A stretch of 64,000 bases of DNA from Motacilla alba alba (lineage: Eukaryota > Chordata > Aves > Passeriformes > Motacillidae), in NCBI RefSeq assembly GCF_015832195.1, contig NC_052017.1:91538429-91602428 (forward strand), in the 5' to 3' direction. Below, in pieces: positions 36,503 through 49,889 of the stretch. The translations under genes and the position numbers were made by a program. A model generated the notes under the pieces. It saw only the letters and a program-made list of their open reading frames with translations, ran no database searches and had not been told where the DNA came from. Position 1 is the stretch's first letter. Each line of letters begins with the position of its first letter.

Positions 36503-36630
36503 GGAGAATGCAGGAATTTGGAGAAAATTTCAGCAAGTCATTTTCACATGCCTGATTTGGAATGGTGGAGAATGCAGGAATTTGGAGAAAATTTCAGCAA
36601 GTCATTTTCACATGCCTGATTTGGAATGGT
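36503..36630. repeat. Exact 64-bp tandem duplication
   Basis: Copy 1 (36503-36566) and copy 2 (36567-36630) both begin ggagaatgcaggaatttgg and end gatttggaatggt. I see no difference between them. Identity suggests a recent duplication or a collapse/expansion artefact. Confidence 0.93.
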
Positions 36631-37307
36631 AACTACATTTATGAAGTTGTGGAAAGAAGGATATTTAAATGCAATGCTAATATAATTTTATAAATACAGA
36701 ATTATTATGAAACCAAAATCTATTTTTACATACTTGTCATTCCATGACATTGGAAAAGCTGTTGACCCTAAAACATATGCAGTTGTTGAAACTTAACAGC
36801 CTGTGGATTTATTTACAATTCCAATTCCTTATTAACTGAAGATTTTTAATATAGCATGTAGAATGATCTCATGTATTCTGTGCATTGTGCATTATGTGCC
36901 TTCTCATCACAATGTAGACCTAAGCTATGCCATGATGACTTGTGGCTGTGAGAACATTTAAATTTTGGAGGAAGATGAAGGTTTGGGGCCTTGGTTTCAA
37001 GGAACGGATTCAATCTCTGCAACATAAGTGCAGTCTTTCATCTGATGATTTGGAGCTAAGGAATGACCTGATGTTCATTGAGTACCATTGAGTGTTGGTT
37101 CAAGGCAAACATTCAAAGCATTATCTGCATCAGTGACTAAGGATTTATGTCAGTACCATAAGTTTTGGTTAGAACAGTTCATTTAACAACAGGATTATTA
37201 CTTAAAATTAAAAAAAAAAAAATTGACTTCCTAAGCAGAGCTGTGCAGAAAGATCTTCATGCTCTGGACAAAGTCACCAGAATATGTCAGCGCAAGTGTT
37301 CTAATTT

Positions 37308-37985
37308 TCATGGAATCTTGGAATTACAGAACTATAGAACAATATGAGTTGGAAGGGACTTCTAAAGATCATTGAGTCCAACCCCCTGTCCCATGGGCAG
37401 GTATATCCTTCACTAGATCAGGTTGCTTAAAGCCCCGTCCTATCGTAGCATGGGTCCCTGCCAGGTAATAATTAGCATTGACTGATGATTCCAGAAGGCT
37501 GATCAATTGCTTTATTTTAGTATATTCTATTATACTGCTAAGAAACTCATTGCTCTTGCAGACAGTCTGATACAGCTTTGACTAGATTGGTCAATTGAAT
37601 CCAAACACTATCACCAGTGGCCAATTTAAAAATCACCCCTTGGTAAACAAATCTCCATAACACATTCCCCATGTTCACAGCAACAGGGGCAGCAAGTGAA
37701 GATAAGGATTGTTTTTCATTTTCTCTGATCTTCTCACAGCCTCCTACAGGACAATGGGAAAGTTGTGCCTGCTGCTCTCTGTGAGGAGAGGTGTGGCCAC
37801 ACTGTCCCTCCTGACTTTGAACACTTCCAGGGTTGAGGTGTCCACAGCTTCTCTGGGCAACCCATCCCAGTGCCTCACCACCCTCATCATCAAGATATTT
37901 CTTCCTTACTTCAGTTAAAATTTACCTTGTTTTAGTCACTTGCTTTATTACTACAAGACTTGATAAAAAGCATCTCTTTTAACTC
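37308..37985 (-). mobile_element. CR1 LINE fragment interrupted by an LTR
   Basis: The first part (37308-37440) reads tcatggaatcttggaattac, then gttggaagggacttctaaag, then cactagatcaggttgcttaa, the antisense 3' end of a CR1. The copy resumes at about 37808 with ctgactttgaacacttccag, then tctctgggcaacccatccca, and fades near 37985. The two parts abut correctly in a CR1 once the LTR at 37441-37801 is removed. Confidence 0.88.
37441..37801 (-). mobile_element. Solo LTR inserted into a CR1
   Basis: On the minus strand it starts TGTGGCCACACC, contains gaaaaacaatccttatcttc, then gtttaccaaggggtgat, then a polyadenylation signal (aaaataaagc), and ends near GCTACGATA. This layout parallels the LTR at 50521-50948. 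Flanks ccgtcc (37435-37440) and ctgtcc (37802-37807) look like a target-site duplication with one mismatch. No internal retroviral genes are present. Confidence 0.75.
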
Positions 37986-40900
37986 AAAGTATGAGGCATT
38001 GCAGTGTAGTGTTTCACTGTACTCTAAAACACTCTCAAAAGCTCTCAGTAAGATTGGCTATCATCAGTAATGAGTGCCATGATATTCCATGCCTAGAGGG
38101 AGAGTCATTAGTTTAAAAACACAAGGGCAAAGATGTATCAGAGCAACTTATTAAAAAAAATGTTTCTCTTAGTGAACTGCTCCACTTCTGGAGCTGACAC
38201 TTCAGTGTTAGTGATTTTCTATTTCTCTAGACACACAGCAGAGAATTTAAATGACATGATATAAGCTGCTAACATTTCAAACCAAACAACAGGGCTGCAC
38301 ATTTGACTGGAGAAGTTTGACAATATATTTTTTGGAAACCTTGAAAACTGAAGATGATGGAAATTTTGCCTTTAGGTAAAGGAATCACTGATGTAACCGA
38401 ATGATTTCTTACCTCTTGGCATAATGACGTCACTTTCCCCCTGGGTTGCCACAATCAAATTGCACAATAATGGAATAGTCAAGCTTTCACTGGCACCCTC
38501 TTATATTTCAGACCATTACCTGAGGACACGAGGGTGTGTTTCAGACCTTCTAAGAAGATGGAACCACTGTTGGAGTCAGAAGGCAGATTTCCATCAGTGA
38601 GGCAAACAGTGATTTATATGTATCTGTATATTTATGGCAGGAGTTATTACCTATCCTTGAGAAAGGATGTAGGTATGAGGTTACCAGTCACTATCTTCAG
38701 ACCTTAAAGGTTCACCGTGGAGGGGAGGCCTTGAAGGCTGAATGGGGCTGAAATGCTGGATCCCACCAGGCATTGTTTTCTTCTGAGACACAGTCACTTT
38801 GCAACCAGCTGCTGACTTTATAAATAGCTGGACTTGCTGGGGATGTTAAAACACCATCTCTTCATTCATTACCCATCTTGCTACTGAAGAGTATCACCCT
38901 GGTAAATCCTGTTATGGAGACAAGCATGCTTATGTTATCCACTACAGGCCTATCTTTGAAGAAGATTTGATTAAAACAGCTCATAACCTGCAGACTGGAC
39001 TGATGTGAGTGAGGTAGGGCTCTTTTGATAGTGAGGCTCTGCAAAGGGTAACCTGCATCTGATGGGCTATGAGGAGCAGCCAGGAGGGGTGGCAGTTTCA
39101 TGCTACACAGCTAGATCTGAAAGAGGATGCATGCACGCAGAAGAGCTCGTTCTTACTCAGAGTGCTACACCTTCAATTTATGTTGGTATGGGAGAATGAA
39201 TACAACTTCCCCTTCTCCAAATACAATTATTACTAGTACAATGTTGTGTTTTAGCTAAAAGCTGTGCCAGTGTAATGGCAGATTGATATCTCTGTTCCTC
39301 CTAACAGTTTTGCTTAAGTCATCACGCCCTTTAGAGAAATCTTCAGATGTCTAGAAAAACAACAAAAAAAGTTATATAGTTGAGTATTTTTGTGGTTTCT
39401 CAGTGATGTTGCTCTGGACAGATAAATAATTTAAAATGTTAAGTCAGAGGGAGTTTTAATAGTGTAGACTGCTCATAATAAATGTATTAAAATAAATAGG
39501 ACAGGTATTTGTTTTTTTTTGAGTACAAATATTTAAAAGGGGTATTAATCCTTGGTTGACTGTGTATTGGTTTTGTTTTGCAATTTGTAAAGAGAGACTC
39601 AGAGAAGGAAGTGAGAAGTATTTTACAACTTGAATTAGTTGCAACCTCCAACAGACTTGTTGCAACATCTGTGGCAGGAGCCTGTGGGGAACATGAATAT
39701 TCTGAAAAGGAAAGCTTCATATTCATATCTACTTAAAGACAATTGTATATTTACTTGTTTAGCATCAGCAAATGGAGTGGCCTTGGCACTTCAAGGCTCT
39801 TGACTAGGAGAATGGTGTACTTCAGAATAAATGTAGTTTACAGACTGTTGTTCTTACTTCTGCAACTTCTGTTTATTTTTTTTTCTTTTCAAAATACAGT
39901 GCAAAACCATCATGAGAAATACATAAGTATACATTTTGCATAACACATGCTGAAAAGATTATACCTCATTGGGGATAGGAGGGGATTTCAGAATACTTTT
40001 CATATAAAAGAGGCTATTTTGAATCACATCATCTTGCTTCAAAGGCAAATGTATTAGTACAATGAGAACTGTCCATATCTGTTTGTCACATATTTAAATT
40101 AACTCCACAGCCATAAATGAAAGGCTATGAAAGGTAGCAAACAGCAAAACAAAGAAGAAACTGTACTTTAATATTTATCAGGTAAGGAAAAAGGACAAAT
40201 ACTGTGATGATGAGAATAGTGGATAGGGTTTATAGTATCATGCCCTGTACAAGTTTAAGGGGATTTTGAAGCAATGAGGAGCTCCCAGCAGGTGTAGTTT
40301 TGATTTGTGATGATGGGTCTGGTAAGTGAAGAAAAACACACACATGGCATACGTTGATGATATTGACCATGCTCTGCTTACTTGCAGCTAGAGATTGTCC
40401 TGCACTTTTGGTTACAGCTATCATTATCATCCAAAAAAAAAATTATATACGCATTTCTCCCCAGTTTTTACAACACAGATGCAACTTCTGCTTCTCTGCT
40501 CTCTACTGTTTTCTACACTGATGAACACTTTTAATGTGACTAATATCTCCAAAACAGTATGAATATGGACTCCCTGTGCTCTGCTGGGGAAAGAGGCTGT
40601 TTCAAAGGGTGTTCAGGACCTCCAATGGAGTAGTTTTCAACAGTGACATTCTTTGAAATTATTGACAATTCACAGAATATAGGGCAAGTACTTCACATTG
40701 TTCTTGCTTCTTGATGACAGTTTTCCTGCCTGTGTCTGCAAAGAAATGTTCTGGCGAGTACAGGAAAAGGCAGAAAGGTGAATATAGCAGTGCCAAGCAC
40801 AGGAAAAGGATAGAAAACTCTAACTGTTAAGAAAAGCCTAAACTTTTTGATGTTTCAAACCCCATTCAATGATTTATCTTCTCATTACATGATCTGTCCC

Positions 40901-43900
40901 TTGTTTTTCTAGTTTGTTAAGTTTCTAATGTGTCACTGATCATATTTTAAGAGTACCAGGGCAAAATTTCTAATGAGTGAGGAAGTGTAGTAGACAGCAA
41001 GTCTAATCTTGGGCATGATAGCAATTCTCAGAGAAGTAGCAAAGCAAATTCTAATACTAACTTGAGGAGCAGCTTTGCTTTGTTCTGCTTCTAAACAGGA
41101 TATACTTGGAGATATGGTCAAGGTCAGATTCAAGTGTTGTAGGGACCAAGAAGACATTAGAGGGTGGTGTGTTCTCCATCTGCCCATCCAGAAGGGAGTT
41201 TTAGAAAGTTACTTCTTTTAGAGATGTTAATGACATGTATTATGGAATTTGTAAAACCATGAGACAGGCATCAGACTTACATCTAAGTTTGATGGTAGCT
41301 GTTGCACAAAAGAGATAACCTATGGTATCTCCATCTCAAAAAATACCCAAAATTAACATCAAAGATCCTATATATCCTGTCAGACAATTCACATGGCATT
41401 TGTAATTCCATTATCCCATTGTTTCTTTTGATGAGTGAATCAACTACATAAAGATTCCGCATATTGGTTGCAGTACAGAAATGGGTAGAAAATACAGCAG
41501 CGCGTGGTAGGAAGAAATTTAACCTTTATGGGAGTAGTTTTTGGGCTTATCCATAAGTGAAGGCTGGGTTGAGGGCAGAGGTCAGAATAATACCCTCAAG
41601 CCTGAGCACCATCTGCTGAATGACACTGAGTTTCTGTGACCTACCTGTGTCACTATTACTGGCTTGTCCAAATTTGTAGAAACACTTCTTCTATCCTAAA
41701 ACCACAATGAATGTGTCTTGGAAAGGCACTTTTTCTTTTTTGGTGCTTGGAAGGAATAGCCGTGATTAAGAGCAGTTTCTTAGGTAATGATCCAGGCATT
41801 GCGGAAACCACAGTGTGGTTTGAGGCACAGAACATCCTGGTCACTCCTTCCATGAGGGAGCAGACTGGTAAGAGAGGGGAGGAGAGCAACATTATTTGGT
41901 GTGAGCTCCTCTTGGTTAAAGGACAGTCACATAGACCGGCATGCTGCATAGTCAGCAGCAGGGAACACCACCACTTTAATTTCAAGTGCCCTCTTGTAAA
42001 TGACAGGAGACTTGTAGGTGTCAAAAATCCATCATTCTCTTTCTTAACCACAGAAATCTTACGCAAGATGAAATCAGGCAATCTAGTGGCAATAAAACTA
42101 AGTAGGGAAAATGTTGGGCAATACCTGTTGACATCACTATCTCTAGACAGCCTGTATGTGACCGCCTTCAGCTGAAGTATGTAAACTTTACCGAGCTGTG
42201 GTGTGCTGCCAAGGCTAAGGTTACTCATGCTGGAGCAAAAGGTCTCTTGAAGGAAGCCCACTTTGGTGACTTTTGGTACCCAAAAGAACTGAAAAGGCAG
42301 AGTTTTTCTCTAGGCAGGGACGCACACATCTGCAGGGTGGTCATCAAGCTGAGCATTGGTGTGGCTCTGGAATCTGCTGCTCCTCAGAAGAGCCAGAGCC
42401 TTGATGGAGAAGGGGAATCCTGGTAAGGGTGTGCACATGCTGGGGCTTTAAATCTGAAGAGGGGTAGCAGGCAGAAGGGGTCTGAGAAAACTGCCAGGAG
42501 TAGGAGGACGGGGGGAAATGTGGGTTAGGTTGGTAATTGCCAAGGTTTCTGATGGATGGATGCTTGTTGGCCTCATTCTTTCTCTGGTACCACCACTGGC
42601 TGTCTCATCAAACCTCTAAAAGAGACACTATTGAAAACAGTGTTTTCATAGACTTTTGCCGGCCAGCCTTAGAGCATTTAGCCTGGCCTGCTGCACCATA
42701 CTTTGGGAATGCCTACTTAAGGGGAATTCTAGTCTACTTATTGTAATAAAGTTCTTAATTCATTGTCAGGAGACTGAAACTCTTTTGGGGATTCTGCACT
42801 ATTGTCATTTGACATGGTGGCTGTTGGGGATTGTGGATGGTTTAGAGGCTTATGGGGGGTATTGGCCTATCACAGATTCCCTGGAAGCTGCTGTGTGCCA
42901 TGGGGGGCCTTGGAGTCTATTCTGTCTTGCAGAAGGAGCATGCTCTACCACCCCCAAGGAACAATAACTTTCAGACAAAGAACATTTTTTCCAGATCTCT
43001 TTTGCAAACATGGAGCTGGATGTAGAACCCTTTCTGAGCTGAGAGGTAGCTGAACAATTTTGTGCATCTACTCAGCCATGAAGCCATGAAGGATGAATAT
43101 TGGACAGAAGCGTCTTTAGAGGGTGATGTCTTGGGACTAAGTGCAGATGGTTCTTGTTACTCTAAAATCAGAAAAGGAGTTCCTGAACCCTAGACAGAAG
43201 GTTTTCTGTCCTTGTTACTGCAAACAGATCCACTGAATTACAGAGCACATGCCAAAACACCTTGAAAAGCAAAATGGAGTGCTCTGAAGCCATAGGAGGA
43301 AGTTTGATTCCTGAGTAAATAAGCTACTTTTGATGGAATTCCAGGATAGCTAGTGCATCACTGAGATAAATTGTGGATCTAGACCAGGTGTGGAATGTGT
43401 GGGACAAAGACACAGATATGTCTGCTCAAGCAAGATCTTTTTAGGGGATGAGACAGAATGAGCAGGCACACCAGTTCACCACTACTGAAAAAATGAGACT
43501 CTCTACCCTTCTCTCCCTTTCTTTTTCCATCATATACTTAGTGCTTTCTCTGACACTTGTATTTCTCCAGGAGCTTATTTAATTCACTGAAATGAAAGTT
43601 CCATTTGTGTCATCTATGTTGTGGGCAGTCTTCTGAAATTTCAGTTGTAAAATGGGACAGTGGACTATGCGGACAAGAAAGAGAGGGGCATAGAAAGAGA
43701 GAAGGAGGAAAAGAAGAAACGGGCAGACAGACTTCATATTTTCAACTGCAAAGAGATATTTATTAACTTTATCTACCCAGTGAACTTATGCTGTGGCTTT
43801 ATGCCACTTAAAACAATTTTTCCAATTAAAATTGAAGTTTTCCTTACTAAAAATTGCAAATGCCATTTTTCCATTTTTTTTTACATGCATGAGGAACTGA

Positions 43901-46900
43901 TAGATAAACTGCATTTTTAGCTCTTCACAAGCCTGAATTTTTCTGAACTCGCTGAATTCCATGACCTAGATGTTGGTCTTCTCTTGTTTCATGATGTATG
44001 TTTCATGACTTCTGTACTTTTTTTTTCACATGTTTCACTTAACATCTAATAAAATCTCCAGCTAAGGGAAAAATAGATAAGTAGAAGTCAAACAGCAACA
44101 AAATACTGAATGTCAAGCATATGGAACTCCGATTTAAAATGTGGAGTAAGCTTCACTGCTTTACCTAGCCCTAGTTTCTGTGGACATTCAGATTAGAGCA
44201 AGAAGAGATGGGGCATAAATACAATGGTCTTTAGAAGCAATGACTAATAGGGAAAGACAGGTCAAATACCAACCAACAATTTTAGCCTGAGACTCATGAG
44301 GATTGTACACTAACAGCTAAATATAGGATCATTCTCCTAAATTCAGACAAAATAATTAAGGACAGAGAGAATTTTATGTGGTTCAGGGCCCACTAGGAAG
44401 AGCAAAGTCAAGTAATACATTTTCATAAGTCTGAATTCTTGTTTTCAGTGACAAACTGACTTGAATGACTGACAACTTCAACATTCAGTTGGCCAGAACA
44501 AACCTGTCCCTTTCACTCATGACCGTAGAATTTTCTTTACCAAAGATCTTTCAGTAATAGAAACTTGGGAAAATCTAGATTTTACATTTGGGAGTATTAG
44601 ACTACACTAGGTACTTTGTTCTTTTAAAATTGTGTTAGTTGAATAAAAATAAAAAGCAGAAACAATTAGACTTTTTTTTTTTTTTGGCAGTATCAGTAGT
44701 AGTGGTATAAGCATTAGTGATTCAAGGATCCTATATTTAGGCTTTAGAATGTCTGTCAGGGAGTGTTTCTGTTGATCATGACATTTTTCATTAAAAAAGA
44801 GATATTTATAAAGAAGTGTACAGAATAACATATCTTTGCAGCATGGTGTGCAGAATAACATATCTTTGGGCATGTACCTTTACCTTGGCCCTAGGTAGTG
44901 TTTTGCATACAGCTTTGATGCAGGTATTTCAGGGTTCCTTTTCCACTTGCTCGCCAGCTCAAAACTGTTCTTGCTCTTTGGATGGGACTAGACTCTGGAG
45001 TTATTGTCTTTAAATGGTTACTAATAATTACCAGTGGACACTGCAGCAGCTGTCAGCATGAAGGGGTGAGGAGCAGGCAGCCCTACTGGAGGGAAGGGAC
45101 TAGAACACTTGGATATGGGGGCAGTGAATGTGTGCCCTGCAGAGTCAAAGACCCCCATATCAGGAACAGGGGAACAAACATGGGGTCACACAGAACACTA
45201 ACTGAAGATGAAGAATGGGAAAAGCAGGTACAAGGTGCACATGGAAAATTAGGAGCATGGGGAAAAGGGGAGAATGTGAGTGTGATGTGTTACAGCGATT
45301 CTGCTGCTTTAGTCTGTCGGTGTGGTGTGACAGTATGAATGGGATCCACATTTCTGCTGTTCCTTACACATTCTTGTCACATTGGCTGGTTTGCAGGCAT
45401 ATATCAGAGAATTCATTTAAATTTTTTATTTATATCTGAAATCTGCTCTAGAGGAATTTGTAGGTCCTTTGCCATGGATGTTTTTGTCCTTTGTCTTCGT
45501 AAAAGCAAAGATCAACCCACAAACTTTCATATTTCTTTACTAATTTAGTATTGAGATGTTTATTACATCTCTCTTGCCTGGGGAAAATCCCATTTGTCTC
45601 GAGCACACAGTAGTTTCTTCTGTTTCCTGTGAAGAGCTGTTCTTCTCAGTAGGCTGTGCCTCAAAGATACTTGCTCTAAAAGGCAGGCTCAACAAGAGCC
45701 ATGCAGTTTGCTCCATCCTATCTGCTTTAAGCAATCACGCAGCAAGAGCTTCTCCTAATACAAACAAACAGTGCATTCTAAAACCTGGGTATCTTTGAAA
45801 AGGTGTTGATGGAGAAGTGTAAATAAGAAGAAATCAAGTTGACAATATTTTTAATCTACTTTTAAAGCTTACTTTAAACTTGGAGTAAGTAGGATTGGAA
45901 AGGAGTGGGGGGAAGGAAAAGGATCTCTTGCTCTTTCTTTCTTTCTTTCCTTCTCCCTTTCCACTTTGTTTATTCTGTCCATGTGCCAGCACAGTGTGGG
46001 TATTCAGTTTCACTCCTTTTGCAAGAGTTTTATACAGACATGCACTGAGTTCTTTTCATTTCTATGATTATGGAATATGGGAGATGTGAAAGCCGTTAAA
46101 AAAAAGTAGAGGTTCTGTACTACCAAGCCACAGAAATTATCCCATGAGATTTAAGAACTGATGTGGGATTTGCCCTGTTTCATACCACCTTTAGATTGGT
46201 TAGATTTCACTGTGGTATAATTGCTTTGAAGAGATGGTTGCCACAGACTGCCACATTTCTATGGACTGCTCTGAGGGTTACCCCAGGGCATGATAAACTA
46301 CTTTTGGCTGCTACTAGGAGCAAGTTTACAACTTTTAGCTGCAGCAGCATCCTCCTCCTTCTTGTCATATGTGCTGGGTAATATATGACAGGGGAACAGT
46401 AATGGTTCTCTAGCTATCCGATCAATCACAGGAAATAGCTGGCACACAGTCTTGCTAATCTTTTATCTGAGTTTGGTTGCATGGGAGAATTTTCTTGCTT
46501 CTTCTCTCCATGGTTATTATCTACCTTGAGTTTTTTTTTTACTCTAGATAATATCTGATAAGAGATTAAGGATGAGATAAGTATCTGTTTCATATGAAAT
46601 TTAAGAGGCCATTAACATTCCACTGAATTGTAAAATTGTCAAGCTAAAACCAGCTCTCCTGGCGTTCTGTACAGATGCAATAGCAAATCACTGAGTCACA
46701 GGAAATGATTCAGTCAACATTTCTAAACTTTCAATGTGTGTTTTATGGAAGAAACTTGATGTAAATGTTTAGACAGTTATGGTTTTGGAGATAAATATTG
46801 CAGTTTTATGTAGTTTGGGTTTTGACGTACCAGAATTGTGGTGCACAGTTGTCAATTTACTGAACATCTAAAGCTGTTCCATCATTGTATTCTATTCCAG

Positions 46901-47689
46901 TGTGGCATGCATTTTCTGTGGCTAATGAAACATGGTGTTATATTTGGGCATAACAGATTACACATCAGAATATCAGAGAAAAATTATCTTTTAATGGCCC
47001 GGGATTCCCTCTGCACTGCTGGAAGAGATCTTGCCTGGGCTGCCACACTGTTTTCCTTAATTGTTTGTCTCCTCATCCTGCAAATACAGTGCTTCAGTGA
47101 TACGACCTCTCATGGCAGGGTAACCTCTGCCCTAAACAATCTCACTGGGTTAAACTGCTCTAGAAGTTTAAGTTAAAATATTTCCTTGCTTCTCATTTTA
47201 ATTTCATTAGCTGAAATAGACAGAGTGCTGACAGTTCAAAATTCACCTTTTCTTATGTTAGTTGCTTGTAGTTAAAGTGTTTCTTGTGTTTTTAAAATAA
47301 CTTTTCCAGTAAGATTTAAAAAATGTTTTACTTGATAAGAAAATGGACCTGCATTGTGCTGTGCTTCAAGGACATTAAAGTAGTATTATGGTTCCTGTAC
47401 AAAATTCTTATCCTTGGCTATACTTCTGTGAAGAATGCTTGCTACCAGCAGCATGATAGACAAATTCTGCCTTCAATCATATAACTTCCATGTGCCTAAC
47501 TTGTCTGTAGAGGAAAATAATCCCAGGAGACAGCTTCTGCAGGTGAGCAAGTGTGTTCCCACACTCTGCTTGTGTGAGGGAATCTGTTTGAACTTGAGAC
47601 AGTGAAAGAACAGGGTGTTGAATGCTTCTGGCTGTAACAGGTGAGGGCAAACTGTCAAGACTGATAATGTCTTCATGGTTCTAGATTTT
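37986..47689. other. Gene-free region
   Basis: No known exon. The stretch 41656-42261 is open on both strands (201 codons minus; 154 codons plus at 41711-42175) without resemblance to a family I know. A 30-bp direct repeat lies at 44816-44868. CTTT-type pyrimidine runs occur near 45927-45960. Confidence 0.4.
44816..44868. repeat. Two-copy direct repeat, period 30 bp
   Basis: gtgtacagaataacatatct and gtgtgcagaataacatatct, each followed by ttg, start at 44816 and 44846. One difference is seen in the first 23 bases. Confidence 0.85.
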
Positions 47690-48655
47690 CCCCTAGAGGT
47701 GGGCTACACTGGAAAGACAGAAATAGAGACCCCTCTGAATGGCCGGGATGAATCAGCCACCCTATGCACCATAGGGCACCAGAGGGTGGCCAAAGAGTTT
47801 GGCTCTGTCTGGGCCATGCTGTGAGTGAGTGCCCAGGTGCTGGCAGGGGTGCTGCAGGGATCTCTGTGACAAGCAGCCAAGGCTGCCCTTTGCTGGCCAC
47901 AGCCCACTCCAGACAAATCCAATGGCCCCACCACAGCCCTCGGCTGAGCCCTTGGCAGCCGAGGTGGTGGTGCTTCAGAAATAATGTGTGTAAAGAAAGA
48001 GCAATGCTGCCTGGCAGTGAGGGGTGAGGAAAACTATGGGAGAAACAGCCATGAGAGCTCTGAGACAAGAGCAGCAGGAGGGGAGGAGGTGCTCCAGATG
48101 TCCCAGCAGAGACTCCCCTTCAGTTCTTAGAGAAAATGATGGTGATGGAGGTTGACCCCCTGTGGCCCATGGGGGAGCAGAAACCCACACTGGACCCCAT
48201 GCTGCAGCAGTCTTATCCTGAAGGAACTGCAGCACAGGTGAAGGGCCCAAACTGGAACAGTCCATGAAGATCTGCAGCCCATGAGGAGGGTGGAGCAGAA
48301 GAGCCCAGGCTGGAGCAGAAAACAGCATGAGCAGGAAGGAGCAGCAGAGAGGAGCTGATATAGACTGAGCACAGACCCCATTCCCCATCCCTTACATTGC
48401 TTGGTGAGGAGAGGGTAAAGGAGTCAGAGGTAAAGGTAAGCCTGGGAAGAAGGTAGAAGTGAGGAGTAGATGCTTTTACTTTTGACTTTGTTTCTTGACA
48501 TCTTAGTGTGTCCCGGTTTTCCTGTGGCAGTATTTGAGGACTGACCTCCTTGTCTTTATCCTTTCTTATTTTCTCCCCCTGTCCTGCTGAGGAAGGGGCG
48601 TAAGACAGCTGCTGGGTGGGCATCTGGCAGCAGAGCAAGTTCAGCCCATCATAAA
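47690..48655 (+). mobile_element. Long avian ERV-type LTR or non-autonomous LTR element
   Basis: The segment has the GC-rich, stop-poor texture and phrases of a common bird LTR element: gaggtggtggtgcttcagaa, then ctggcagtgaggggtgagg, then ctgcagcacaggtgaagggc, then gagcaggaaggagcagcaga, then gcctgggaagaaggtagaag. It ends with gtgggcatctggcagcagag. Open frames on the minus strand here are by-products. Family and exact ends were not determined. Confidence 0.6.
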
Positions 48656-49889
48656 TGCATTTTGTTATATATGGGGACTGTGAATATTCTAAACCAAATA
48701 CTTGTAGTATAATTCCTGATGATGAAGTCTTTGATGTTTAATTGTTTTTGAGGGAGATGTAAAGAAAAGGTGAGCAGGGAAGCAGAGCTAATATTGAATA
48801 GATACTCAAAGAGCAAAACAAACACAGGTAGCTTTCACTGAAAATTGTCTGAATTTTCTTTTAAGATTTTTAATGACAATGTTTCTTGATTTTATTTTTA
48901 TCTCCAGGGTGAATTTTCTTAAGTAAAAGGCAATAAATAGTAAAAAAAAAAAATAAAAATCACAATGCTGGTGATATGTAGCAAAAAACCCCAACTAAGC
49001 CCCCAAAGTTTTAAAAATGAAAATGTGTCCTTTGTTCAGCAGCCTGTAATAGCTATCTTTGATAATTCAGTCCTGAAGATTTTGCATTTATTTTTAAAAA
49101 GTTTAAACTTAGTATTGATATGGCCACTTGATAGTCTTTTTGAAAGGACAGAGAAAAGCATCCTTATAGGGCTTATACCCTGTATTCAGTTTTGTAATTT
49201 ATAGCTTTTTTTTTAAAGTGCACTATCTCTGTGAAATTTCACTGGCAGCAGATGGCCAGAAATAAATTATTTTTACAACAAAACAAAAAATTCCTTTAGT
49301 AATACTGATACATGCAATTAATTGAAACTTAAGGAAACTACTGTTAATTACCTTGTCAAACTTGCATCCTTCACCTAGAAATCCTTTTCAAAGTATCTGT
49401 TGCCAACTAATGTTCACTTTTCCTGCAGAATACTTACTACTAAAATTGGCTTAAATAAATAATGTAGTGATTATCATAGCTAAGGTTTAATATTGAAATT
49501 GTTGAGAGTGTATGCACATAGAAAGTACTGTGACTCATGGCTGATCAGACTAGCTCAAGAAACAAAAAGTTGGGGCTTTTTTTAGTATAATTCTTCTGTA
49601 ATACTTCTTCTGGGTTCTGTCAAAGCCAAGGTAGTTACAACAGCAAATGTAAAATATACATGTCAGGTGGAGCACAGTGAAAAAGAAATTCTGCATAAGA
49701 AACAAGGCAGACTTCTTTTTCTGCCTTTTTGAACAGATTTTACATTTATCCTGACTTATGTGATCCTTCTCTTTCAGCTAAATTGTGGTAAAATGAGTCT
49801 GCAGTAGTACAGTAAAACAGAAAGGAGGAAAATGTTGAGCTTCTGTTTAAGAATCATTCATGGAATTATCTGTCATAAGGAAGTTAATA
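48656..49889. other. Gene-free region
   Basis: AT-rich DNA between an LTR element and a CR1. No exon or repeat was recognised. Confidence 0.4.

Larger units (their letters stand above)
29656..37307. other. Gene-free region
   Basis: No exon was recognised. Low-complexity T and TTTTG runs lie at 34327-34455, and a CTTTTC-type pyrimidine run at 33772-33807. An exact tandem duplication at 36503-36630 is listed separately. The rest is anonymous AT-rich DNA. Confidence 0.4.

Noticed and set aside
47704..48388. Minus-strand frames of 76-141 codons
   Set aside because: Lie inside an LTR-type element and run antisense to it; no coding similarity.
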